9,708 nt of DNA, taken from the NCBI GenBank assembly GCA_002424495.1, contig DIKH01000099.1, positions 1 through 9,708 on the forward strand, given 5' to 3'. The notes under the pieces are model-generated. The model had not been told where the DNA came from. It saw only the letters and a list, made by a program, of their open reading frames with translations, and made no database searches. Origin of the DNA: Desulfobacteraceae bacterium UBA5623. Its GTDB lineage: Bacteria > Desulfobacterota > DSM-4660 > Desulfatiglandales > Desulfatiglandaceae. This document shows, in pieces, positions 1 to 5,310 of the stretch (position 1 is the stretch's first letter; each line of letters starts with the position of its first letter). The position numbers and the translations under genes were made by a program.

Positions 1-56
1 CGCTTGAGAGTTGACAAGACACTAGACCTCAAAGATTAGTTTTTCGGCCTTAAATG

Positions 57-93
57 AAAAAACCAGGATGGCATCTAACCATTCTGGTTTTTT
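57..93 (-). terminator. Terminator hairpin downstream of the tRNA-Arg 3' end
   Basis: The arms AAAAAACCAGGATGG and CCATTCTGGTTTTTT pair over 15 positions with one G-T wobble around a 7-nt loop. A and T runs on both sides allow it to work in either direction. On the minus strand it lies 9 nt after the CCA end of the tRNA-Arg fragment, which is where the native tRNA terminator would be. This suggests that the sequence left of it is original chromosome. Confidence 0.75.
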
Positions 94-101
94 ATATTTT
101 T

Positions 102-150
102 TGGTGCCCTCGGTACGACTTGAACGTACGACCTACCGCTTAGGAGGCGG
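102..150 (-). tRNA. Partial tRNA-Arg(CCT), 3' part only; integration (att) site
   Basis: Read on the minus strand, this is an anticodon arm with loop CTCCTAA (anticodon CCT at 142-144), a short variable loop, a perfect T arm (GTACG, TTCAAGT, CGTAC), the 3' acceptor strand CGAGGGC, discriminator A and an encoded CCA. The D arm and 5' acceptor strand are missing: beyond about 150 the sequence becomes AT-rich and unrelated. Tyrosine integrases often target the 3' half of tRNA genes and leave such a duplicated end at the distal junction. The fragment's direction puts the element to the right, where an integrase starts about 107 bp away. I infer an attR-type end. The intact tRNA-Arg gene is not in this window. 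Confidence 0.8.
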
Positions 151-168
151 ATTATAAAATGAAATAAC

Positions 169-196
169 TTGCTGAATTTTCATAGTTTGATAAAAT
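169..196 (+). promoter_or_regulatory. Possible sigma-70 promoter of the integrase
   Basis: A TTGCTG (-35-like, 169-174) and a TAAAAT (-10-like, 191-196) are separated by 16 bp. Transcription would begin near 203, just before the TTTGGGACA repeats. Much of this stretch is AT-rich, so chance matches are likely and the call is tentative. Confidence 0.35.
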
Positions 197-207
197 ATTA
201 AATATTT

Positions 208-227
208 TTTGGGACACATTTGGGACA
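208..227 (+). repeat. Two TTTGGGACA direct repeats, one helical turn apart
   Basis: TTTGGGACA occurs at 208-216 and 219-227, so the start positions are 11 bp apart and both copies face the same side of the helix. They lie between the att site and the integrase start, over the likely transcription start. This is a plausible arm-type site for the integrase, or an excisionase or repressor site. Function is inferred from position only. Confidence 0.55.
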
Positions 228-256
228 GTATACTTCAGGAACAGGATATTTTCAAT

Positions 257-1246
257 ATGGCAGTGTTTGAAAAACGAGGGCCGTATCAATGGAGAGTCAA
301 AATCCGAAAAAAGGGTTTTCCTGTTCAGACCAAAACATTCCATACCAAAAAAAATGCAGAGGAATGGGCAAAAAAGACTGAATCTGAGATGGAGCGCGGT
401 GCTTTTATCTGTAACAGCGCAGCAGAGCAGACCACGGTTGCAGAAATCCTCGACCTATACGAAAGGGAAAATTTTCCTCGCCTGGTGGATGGCGGCAAGA
501 GAGCACGCGGGCCGTTGACCTTGCTTAAAAAGCACTTCGGGCACATCTCCGTTGCGGCATTGCGTAGTAATCATGTTGCCACCTTTCGTGACCTACGCCT
601 GAAGACAGTTTCCCCGCAGTCCGTGAAACATGAGATTGGTTTGTTGGGCAGGGCTTTGAAATCTGCTCAAATCGATGCGGGCATCCACCTTCCGCACGGA
701 TTACCAACCGCGCAGATTCGCATGCCCAAACTACCCCCTGGTCGGGATCGTCGTCTCCAAGTTGGAGAGGAGCAGCGTCTTATTGATGCGGCGATTACTT
801 CTAAAAGTAAGGCGATTGAAAATATAATTATAATTGCTTTGGAGACAGGCGCTAGGCGTGGTGAAATTGCTGCTATGCGTTGGGAACATATTGCTCTCAA
901 AAGTCGGACATGGGTCATCCCCTTTGGGGAAACCAGGAAAAGTCCCAGGACTGTCCCTCTTTCCTTCAAAGCGATAAAGATTCTGGGTGGAATTCCGCGC
1001 CGAATTGACGGGAATGTCTGGGGGGTTGAAAAAGATAGTATCACACAAGCTTTCACTAGGGTTTGTAAACGGGCAGAATCTGAGGGTTTGCGTTTTCACG
1101 ATTTGCGCCACGAAGCGACAAGTAGGCTGTTTGAGAAGGGGCTGAGTATTATGGAAGTTGCCAGTATTACCGGCCATAAGGATCTCAAAATGTTGGTGCG
1201 TTACACTCATCTGCGGGCCGAGAATTTAGCTGAAAAGCTGGGTTGA
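257..1246 (+). CDS. Tyrosine-type site-specific integrase
   Basis: This is a phage or island integrase, which would join the element to the tRNA-Arg gene by strand exchange through a 3'-phosphotyrosine. Counting from the ATG at 257 (329 aa), an N-terminal arm-binding region (about 1-50, basic, FEKRGPYQWRVKIRKKG) is followed by a SAM-like core-binding domain (about 60-165) and the catalytic domain. The full active site is visible: R200 in TGARRGEI, K228 in TRKSP, H281 and R284 in HDLRH, H307 in TGHKD, and Y316 in RYTHL. The frame is open to a TTG at 209, which would add 16 residues. I prefer ATG 257 because AGGA-type sequence precedes it and MAVFEKRG looks like a normal N-terminus. The gene starts about 107 bp from the partial tRNA and reads into the element. 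It looks intact and functional. Confidence 0.93.
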   Translation: MAVFEKRGPYQWRVKIRKKGFPVQTKTFHTKKNAEEWAKKTESEMERGAFICNSAAEQTTVAEILDLYERENFPRLVDGGKRARGPLTLLKKHFGHISVAALRSNHVATFRDLRLKTVSPQSVKHEIGLLGRALKSAQIDAGIHLPHGLPTAQIRMPKLPPGRDRRLQVGEEQRLIDAAITSKSKAIENIIIIALETGARRGEIAAMRWEHIALKSRTWVIPFGETRKSPRTVPLSFKAIKILGGIPRRIDGNVWGVEKDSITQAFTRVCKRAESEGLRFHDLRHEATSRLFEKGLSIMEVASITGHKDLKMLVRYTHLRAENLAEKLG

Positions 1247-1436
1247 ATCCCTATTGCGAACCAGCAAAATATTGACAATAAGTTGAACTTTTCGTGATTT
1301 GGCTACACGCAAGGAACTTAAAAGCCCTGCTTTGTGTGATAACATTGTATAAAAACAAATAGTTTCGTTTATCTATAAAAAACGCTGGCAAAAAAAACAT
1401 AAAAAAAGTTGCAGAAAAATCTTGCGCTCAAAATTA

Positions 1437-1769
1437 GACCGATTATAAGAAGACCAGAGGCTAGTTGGTGTTAAGTAAAACTTCCCTTAATACTAATAAA
1501 AAGCCTTTCTAAAGCGGCAGCATCCTGCTCATGTCGGCAAACAGATTCAGGATGTTGGTTAAGTTTTTCGAAACCTTATTCCATTGTTCTGGGGTAAGGT
1601 TTCTCTTTTGTTGGAATAGAACTTTTCCGTCTACATCAATGTAGAAGGCGTCATTTTCTACCACCTCAAAAGTAACTTTTCTGCCTTGACCTTCTTCTTC
1701 TTTCTCCTCTGCCATAGGATATCCTTTGCCTCTCGGCGAAATCTACCTCTGGCCTTCTTATAATCGGTC
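1437..1769. repeat. Imperfect inverted repeat pair flanking the small acidic gene
   Basis: The plus-strand sequence at 1437-1464 matches the reverse complement of 1743-1769. Both begin GACCGATTATAAGAAG, continue with CCAGAGG after one A/G difference, and end in TAG after a one-base indel. The arms face inward, and about 280 bp lie between them, including the 68-aa minus-strand gene. I see no clear target-site duplication outside the arms. It could be the ends of a small non-autonomous element or a partial inverted duplication of coding sequence, since one frame reads TDYKKxRG in both copies. Confidence 0.6.
1509..1715 (-). CDS. Small acidic protein of unknown function (68 aa)
   Basis: I do not recognise this family. 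The protein begins with an acidic tail (AEEKEEEGQG), followed by a compact segment of probable beta strands (KVTFEVVENDAFYIDVDGKV) and an amphipathic helix (LTPEQWNKVSKNLTNILNLF) ending ADMSRMLPL. The ATG at 1715 has a good ribosome binding site (AAAGGA, about 6 nt upstream), and the composition looks like a true soluble protein. It stands alone in AT-rich spacer between the integrase and tRNA-Leu, inside an inverted repeat. Size and acidity would fit an antitoxin or anti-restriction-type protein, but no partner gene is visible and I make no functional claim. Confidence 0.6.
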   Translation of the reverse strand: MAEEKEEEGQGRKVTFEVVENDAFYIDVDGKVLFQQKRNLTPEQWNKVSKNLTNILNLFADMSRMLPL

Positions 1770-2147
1770 TTTCCGTGTCCTTGAATACCTTCTGTAGTAT
1801 GCCTTGTTCTTCCTTCTGCCAACAGAATGTATTCAACATACACAGAGAGGGGTCTGGAAGGAAGCACTTTTTCAGATAAAAAAACGAAAGAAAAAACAAG
1901 TGTGATTTTCAAGTGTTACCTCAAAAAATCTCTTTATTTAGGTAACTTTAAATGTTGCAATACCCCTGACCTTTACTCTAATGAGCCAACCTCATATAGG
2001 CTAGTAAGTATTTTTTTGTGTTAAGCAATGCAAGGTTGGTTGCTGTTTTTGTGGACGCAAGGGATTAGATATCCCCTTGATTAAGTATAAATTATATAAT
2101 AAAAACAAACCGTTAAACTATTAGTCACGTCGGAACATTGGTGGAAA
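1770..2147. other. AT-rich spacer, no convincing gene
   Basis: Two minus-strand frames run from about 1912 and 1899 into the 68-aa gene. Both need TTG or similar starts, lack ribosome binding sites and carry lysine/arginine-rich low-complexity ends, so I do not call them. One of them (VEYILLAEGRTRHTTEG onward) has a somewhat protein-like stretch and may be decayed coding sequence. At 2054-2064, GACGCAAGGGA repeats the anticodon-stem region of the nearby tRNA-Leu. Confidence 0.4.
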
Positions 2148-2176
2148 TTGACAGTAATTGACACGTCGTGTCAATA
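2148..2176 (+). promoter_or_regulatory. Likely promoter of tRNA-Leu with an overlapping dyad
   Basis: A consensus TTGACA at 2148-2153 lies 17 bp before a weak -10 candidate (TCAATA, 2171-2176), about 20 bp upstream of the tRNA. A second TTGACA starts at 2158 and forms the left arm of a perfect dyad, TTGACAC-GTC-GTGTCAA (2158-2174), which fills the space between the two promoter boxes. An operator in that place would block the promoter, but no regulator can be assigned. Confidence 0.45.
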
Positions 2177-2196
2177 AAGACTGGCTGGAAAGTTTT

Positions 2197-2283
2197 GCCT
2201 GGATGGCGAAACTGGTAGACGCAAGGGACTTAAAATCCCTCGGGGGCAACCCCGTACGAGTTCGATTCTCGTCCTGGGCACCA
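2197..2283 (+). tRNA. tRNA-Leu(TAA)
   Basis: This is an 87-nt class II tRNA with encoded CCA. It has a D arm (GCG/CGC), an anticodon stem AGGGA/TCCCT with loop CTTAAAA (anticodon TAA, 2231-2233), a long variable arm (CGGGGGCAACCCCGT) and a T arm ACGAG-TTCGATT-CTCGT. The acceptor stem GCCTGGA/CCTGGGC is weak, with T-G and G-T wobbles and an A-C mismatch at pair 7-66. A terminator follows. Such an acceptor is unusual for a housekeeping tRNA-Leu and fits an island-borne or drifting copy. Confidence 0.93.
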
Positions 2284-2291
2284 AGTAAATT

Positions 2292-2330
2292 AAAGGGTTA
2301 GCGATTTTGTCGCTAGCCTTTTTGTTTTTT
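2292..2330 (+). terminator. Rho-independent terminator after tRNA-Leu
   Basis: AAAGGGTTAGCG pairs with CGCTAGCCTTTT (12 bp with two wobbles) around a loop of about 7 nt, followed by TGTTTTTT. It begins 9 nt after the tRNA CCA end and should end the tRNA-Leu transcript. Confidence 0.85.
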
Positions 2331-2397
2331 ATGTATACGCTATGTATGCAATTCATTGGTATACGTTGTTTCTCGCCAATCCAAAAGAACTCCTTAT

Positions 2398-2435
2398 GAC
2401 TTTTACGCTTCCCCTTTTTGGTGAGCGTAAAAGTC
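2398..2435. repeat. Perfect 12-bp stem-loop in the leader region of the defence operon
   Basis: GACTTTTACGCT (2398-2409) and AGCGTAAAAGTC (2424-2435) are perfect complements with a 14-nt pyrimidine-rich loop. Three more pairs are possible outside after one mismatch. There is no T-run directly after it, so it is not a standard terminator. The rest of the 2331-2631 spacer holds no gene. The hairpin could be a protein site, a small RNA element or an old terminator. Confidence 0.6.
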
Positions 2436-2533
2436 CTAATTTTCCAAGCCACGGAAAGCTCCCTAATTTAGCGAGCAAACACATTGCATATTTACTTTTA
2501 GTTGTTTTTTTGCATATTTTCTGCGTTTTTTTC

Positions 2534-2573
2534 TTGAAAAGTTATCTCGGAACGGAGTATTAGGGAATATAAT
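2534..2573 (+). promoter_or_regulatory. Possible promoter of the ATPase/RloB-like operon
   Basis: TTGAAA (2534-2539) precedes TATTAG (2558-2563) by 18 bp. A perfect TATAAT (2568-2573) lies slightly further on but without a well-spaced -35 box. Either would begin transcription 50-65 bp upstream of the ATPase start codon. Confidence 0.4.
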
Positions 2574-2631
2574 GATATTCGACATTGACCGGATTATGTT
2601 TTTTCCCCTTTAATTTTCTAGGATTGTTGCC

Positions 2632-3900
2632 ATGCTTATCGAATTCAGTGTCGCTAATTTCCGTTCCTTTTGGGAGCCACGGAAACTTTCTTTGATGGCG
2701 ACCCCTCAAAAAGATTTGCTGGAAACTAATACGTTTGAAAGTCCCGTGTTAGGGCTACCCAGGCTCCTTCGTTCGGCCGTTATTTACGGTCCCAATGCCG
2801 GAGGCAAAAGCAACTTTATCAACGCCATGGGGTTTGTGAGGAAGTTTGTCGTCTCCTCTGCCAAGGAGCACCAGGAAGGAGAAATGATCGAGGTTACTCC
2901 ATTTCTCTTTAATCAACTTGGGTCATCCCGCCCAAGCGAGTTCGAGGTGCAGTTCATTCAAGAAGATGTCCGTTATCAGTATGGGTTTGCTGTTACCAAA
3001 GAACGGGTGACCAACGAATGGCTTATCGCTTATCCGGAAGGGCGATCTCAACGCTGGTTTGAAAGGACTTATCAGCCGGAGAATAATAACTATCAATGGT
3101 ATTTCGGCAGTCGTTTTATTGGCCGCAAGAAGCAGTGGCAGGATATGACAAGAAGCAACGCCCTGTTCCTGTCTACCGCCATCCAGTGGAACAGTGAGCA
3201 ACTCAAGCCGGTCTTCTCCTGGTTTAAGAATCTCTTTGTCATCGGTCACGGCGCGTTGCTTGCCCCAACTTTCACCATGAATGCATGTCAGGACGATGAA
3301 AAGAAAAAGCGAATCCTCGCTTTTATGAATGAGGCTGATATCAGCATCTCCGACATCCAGATGGAAACGAAGGACTTCTCTGTGGAAGATCTTCCATCCG
3401 ACATGCCGGAGGCAGTAAGGGAGGAGGTCCGTCGCACTTTGGACGGCAAAAAGATGTTGAATGTGGGGTTTCTTCATCCGATGGAGGGTAGAGAGTCTCC
3501 TGTATACCTGCCGCTCGAAGAAGAGTCGGATGGCACCCGCAAACTCTTTGCCTATGCTGGGCCCTGCCTTGATATTCTGACCAAGGGCAAAATCCTCTTT
3601 GCTGATGAATTGGATACCAGTCTCCATCCAAAGATCATGCGATTTCTGCTTTCCCTTTTTCATAACGGCAAGGCCAACCAGGCAAACGGGCAGTTGATCT
3701 TCACCACCCACGACACCTCTCTTCTTGATCAGGAGTTGGTGAGGCGTGATCAGGTCTGGTTTGTCGAGAAAGACGAGACCAACGCAAGCCGTCTCTATCC
3801 TCTCACTGATTTTAAGCCCAGAGCAGGAGAAGCGCTACAAAAAGGATACCTCAATGGCCGTTATGGCGCCTTGCCTTATACCAGAGAGGTTCGCCCCTGA
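2632..3900 (+). CDS. RloA/AbiLi-like ABC-type ATPase, defence operon
   Basis: This is a 422-aa SMC/ABC-like ATPase of the AAA_15/AAA_21 group, the predicted sensor or motor half of an AbiL-type two-gene defence system. The N-terminus has the expected MLIEFSVANFRSF strand. Walker A is YGPNAGGKSN (G53-N61, K59). The ABC signature-like SDGTRK is at 299-304, Walker B ILFADELD at 321-328, the D-loop TSLHP at 329-333, and the switch histidine H360 in TTHD. The middle insert (about 90-270) should carry the specificity surface. The C-terminal GYLNGRYGALP is typical of RloA-like proteins. The ATG at 2632 follows AGGA by 8 nt. Its stop codon overlaps the next start by one base (TGATG), so translation is probably coupled. 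The family assignment is firm; a phage-defence role is inferred from the pair. Confidence 0.9.
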   Translation: MLIEFSVANFRSFWEPRKLSLMATPQKDLLETNTFESPVLGLPRLLRSAVIYGPNAGGKSNFINAMGFVRKFVVSSAKEHQEGEMIEVTPFLFNQLGSSRPSEFEVQFIQEDVRYQYGFAVTKERVTNEWLIAYPEGRSQRWFERTYQPENNNYQWYFGSRFIGRKKQWQDMTRSNALFLSTAIQWNSEQLKPVFSWFKNLFVIGHGALLAPTFTMNACQDDEKKKRILAFMNEADISISDIQMETKDFSVEDLPSDMPEAVREEVRRTLDGKKMLNVGFLHPMEGRESPVYLPLEEESDGTRKLFAYAGPCLDILTKGKILFADELDTSLHPKIMRFLLSLFHNGKANQANGQLIFTTHDTSLLDQELVRRDQVWFVEKDETNASRLYPLTDFKPRAGEALQKGYLNGRYGALPYTREVRP

Positions 3901-4565
3901 TGGGTTCTGATCAACTCTTTCATCGCAGAAAGGCAAAAAAGACTGCTGCGCTGCGTCGCGAGGCACAGAAACGGCAGCCATATGACCTGGTGTTGATCGT
4001 CTGTGAAGGAGGGAAGACGGAACCGAACTATTTGCAGGAGCTCCGTGATGCCTTTAAACTCAGCACCACAAATATCAGAATCGTCGGTGAAGCCTGCGGA
4101 CCTTCGCCGCGCAATGTAGTGGAATATGCCCTGGCTGAATACCAGAAAGAAAAAAAATACAACCGGATCTACTGCATTTTTGACAAAGACCGTCACTCAA
4201 CCTACAGTGAAGCCCTTCAAAAAATTCGGACGGTGAGGTTGGGCAAGGGCGATTCCATTCACGGCATTACCTCTGTGCCCTGTTTTGAAGTCTGGATTCT
4301 TTTGCATTTTGTCTATACCACCAAGGCGTTCGGTTCTACCGGCCCGTCTGGTTCCATCTGCGCCGCCGTCATGAAAGACCTGAAGCGACATCTTCCTAAA
4401 TATGACAAGGGGGATGTCGGCCTTTTCTCTTCCCTTGTAGAAAGACTGCCGAAAGCCATAGTCCGTGCCAAACGTCTGGAGAAATATGAGGAAGGCTCGG
4501 GCAGTGACAATCCCTCCACTAGGATGCATCATCTAATCGAATATCTGAGTGGGCTGAAAAAATAA
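3900..4565 (+). CDS. RloB/AbiLii-like protein (Toprim-like effector)
   Basis: This 221-aa protein is of the RloB family, the usual partner of RloA/AbiLi ATPases. After a basic N-terminal tail (1-27) comes strand DLVLIVCEGGKTEPNYL (29-45) with the conserved E36 and E41, then YCIFDKDRH (91-99) with D95 and D97. Together these look like the acidic motifs of a Toprim fold, which in related effectors binds metal and cuts nucleic acid. SVPCFEVWILLHF (125-137) and a C-terminal NPSTRMHHLIEYL (204-216) are also family features. All key acidic residues are present, so it is likely active. It begins on the last base of the ATPase stop. I infer that the ATPase holds this effector and releases or activates it on infection. 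Substrate unknown. Confidence 0.88.
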   Translation: MGSDQLFHRRKAKKTAALRREAQKRQPYDLVLIVCEGGKTEPNYLQELRDAFKLSTTNIRIVGEACGPSPRNVVEYALAEYQKEKKYNRIYCIFDKDRHSTYSEALQKIRTVRLGKGDSIHGITSVPCFEVWILLHFVYTTKAFGSTGPSGSICAAVMKDLKRHLPKYDKGDVGLFSSLVERLPKAIVRAKRLEKYEEGSGSDNPSTRMHHLIEYLSGLKK

Positions 4566-4608
4566 GCTGTTCTGGAATTCAGAAGAAGAAAGGAAGGCGA
4601 CGCAGTTC

Positions 4609-4710
4609 ATGAAATCGTTTTTCTTCATTTTTGCCTTCCTGATCACTGCTTACGCGAGTCTTTCAATTTTTATATGTTTTCTCACCAAAACCCTACTTGA
4701 GTTCCGATAA
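4609..4710 (+). CDS. Candidate 33-aa hydrophobic microprotein after RloB
   Basis: This ORF encodes MKSFFFIFAFLITAYASLSI then FICFLTKTLLEFR. The first 25 residues form one hydrophobic segment, enough for a membrane helix, with a single lysine at position 2 and a charged C-terminus. AAGGAAGG lies 11 nt before the ATG, a strong Shine-Dalgarno sequence at slightly long spacing. It starts 43 bp after the RloB-like stop, on the same strand and with no terminator between, so co-transcription is likely. The stop codon lies in a perfect hairpin. It could be a small membrane effector or regulator of the defence operon, or a chance ORF. The ribosome binding site and composition make me favour a real gene. 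Confidence 0.45.
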   Translation: MKSFFFIFAFLITAYASLSIFICFLTKTLLEFR

Positions 4711-4727
4711 TCATAAATTATCGGAAC
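4701..4727 (+). terminator. Perfect 10-bp hairpin at the end of the defence operon
   Basis: GTTCCGATAA (4701-4710) and TTATCGGAAC (4718-4727) pair fully around a 7-nt loop. The left arm ends at the stop codon of the 33-aa ORF. No T-run follows (CCTGAAAAAAT), so it may protect the 3' end of the message or act as a weak terminator rather than a classic intrinsic one. Confidence 0.5.
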
Positions 4728-4761
4728 CCTGAAAAAATATTCCCGTAAAAGGCTAACTGCG

Positions 4762-4823
4762 CTATATATCATAGCTACGATATATAGGCTATATCCGCTA
4801 TATATCATAGCTATGGTATATAG
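4762..4823. repeat. Two tandem 26-bp near-palindromes, 36-bp period
   Basis: Copy 1 (4762-4787) and copy 2 (4798-4823) both run from CTATATATC through the centre ATAGCTA to ATATAG. Each is nearly its own reverse complement, with one mismatched pair of positions, and the copies differ from each other at two bases. A 10-bp linker (GCTATATCCG) separates them. The 36-bp period is not a CRISPR pattern because the linkers are too short. Tandem dyads like this normally bind a dimeric protein cooperatively, or extrude as cruciforms. Confidence 0.75.
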
Positions 4824-5058
4824 TATGGCAATCTTTGAAGGCATTCCAGAAATACATTTTTGAAATGAAATGTCGGGGTAGGTAACTGGGGTGGCAGGGA
4901 TAAAATGTCTTTATAATAATTGCCATTGTGCTAAATGGTATAATGATAAAGATGGATAAAAGAAGTAATAGCCACACCGAGGCTACGGTTAGAATCGCAC
5001 CTGTCACGTGAGCCACAATAAGAGTGGTTGTTAAACAACGTCCTTAAAAATGTTCTTA

Positions 5059-5090
5059 AAGTCGGATTTAACCATTAATGAATCCGACTT
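5059..5090. repeat. Perfect 10-bp inverted repeat
   Basis: AAGTCGGATT (5059-5068) pairs with AATCCGACTT (5081-5090) across a 12-nt loop. Neither side carries a good T-run. It may mark the end of transcripts in this convergent spacer or be a protein-binding site. Confidence 0.55.
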
Positions 5091-5126
5091 GAGCAGTCGG
5101 TTGCTGTTGGCCGCGATAATTCTTAC

Positions 5127-5213
5127 CTAGCAATCTGCCAGGGATTCGGCTTGTTGTCTGGTAAATTCGTGCTCCTCCCAATAGTTAATCATTTCATGCA
5201 TTTTTAGGATCAT
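5127..5213 (-). CDS. Doubtful 28-aa ORF or truncated gene start
   Basis: The frame encodes MILKMHEMINYWEEHEFTRQ then QAESLADC. AAGGA lies about 6 nt before the ATG, a good ribosome binding site. The FTRQQAESLAD stretch recalls the beginning of small coiled-coil proteins of the DUF1640 type, where a longer helix and membrane anchor normally follow. Here a TAG stops it. It is either a truncated remnant of such a gene or a chance ORF. Confidence 0.3.
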   Translation of the reverse strand: MILKMHEMINYWEEHEFTRQQAESLADC

Positions 5214-5310
5214 TTGTTTCCTTCATTCTCATGTCGGCAATGGGACAGAATCAGCCTGCGGGTCGAACCTTGTGGTTCTGGTCCGCGATAAAAAACAGGA
5301 AGGTTGCTTT

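Larger units (their letters stand above)
4828..5310. other. AT-rich spacer with dyads, no firm gene
   Basis: This spacer between two convergent blocks holds a dyad GTTGTT-A-AACAAC (5027-5039), a perfect 10-bp inverted repeat (5059-5090) and one doubtful 28-aa ORF (5127-5213), described separately. A minus-strand GTG frame (5016 to 4798) begins with a hydrophobic stretch (VWLLLLLSIFIIIPF) but has no ribosome binding site and ends inside the palindromic repeats, so I leave it uncalled. Confidence 0.4.

Noticed and set aside
667..1210. Long minus-strand frames opposite the integrase
   Set aside because: They overlap a complete integrase with intact catalytic residues and are shadows.
1827..2024. 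65-aa plus-strand ORF
   Set aside because: It lies in AT-rich spacer, with no ribosome binding site and low-complexity composition.
2171..2452. 93-aa minus-strand ORF across the tRNA
   Set aside because: It is the antisense of tRNA-Leu. The RTRIELVRGCPRGILSPLRL segment is the well-known false protein from the complement of tRNA-Leu.
2923..3711. 262-aa minus-strand ORF
   Set aside because: It is a shadow of the ATPase gene, with no family motifs, while the plus frame has every ATPase motif.
4762..4823. CRISPR array
   Set aside because: There are only two units, each internally palindromic, with a 10-bp linker. No spacers of CRISPR length and no cas genes are present.
4650..4844. 64-aa minus-strand ORF with repeated YxxAMIYS
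   Set aside because: The protein repeat comes only from the 36-bp DNA repeat, and there is no properly spaced ribosome binding site.
4798..5016. 72-aa minus-strand hydrophobic ORF
   Set aside because: It has a GTG start with no ribosome binding site and runs into the palindromic repeats. A hydrophobic stretch is easy to get in AT-rich DNA.
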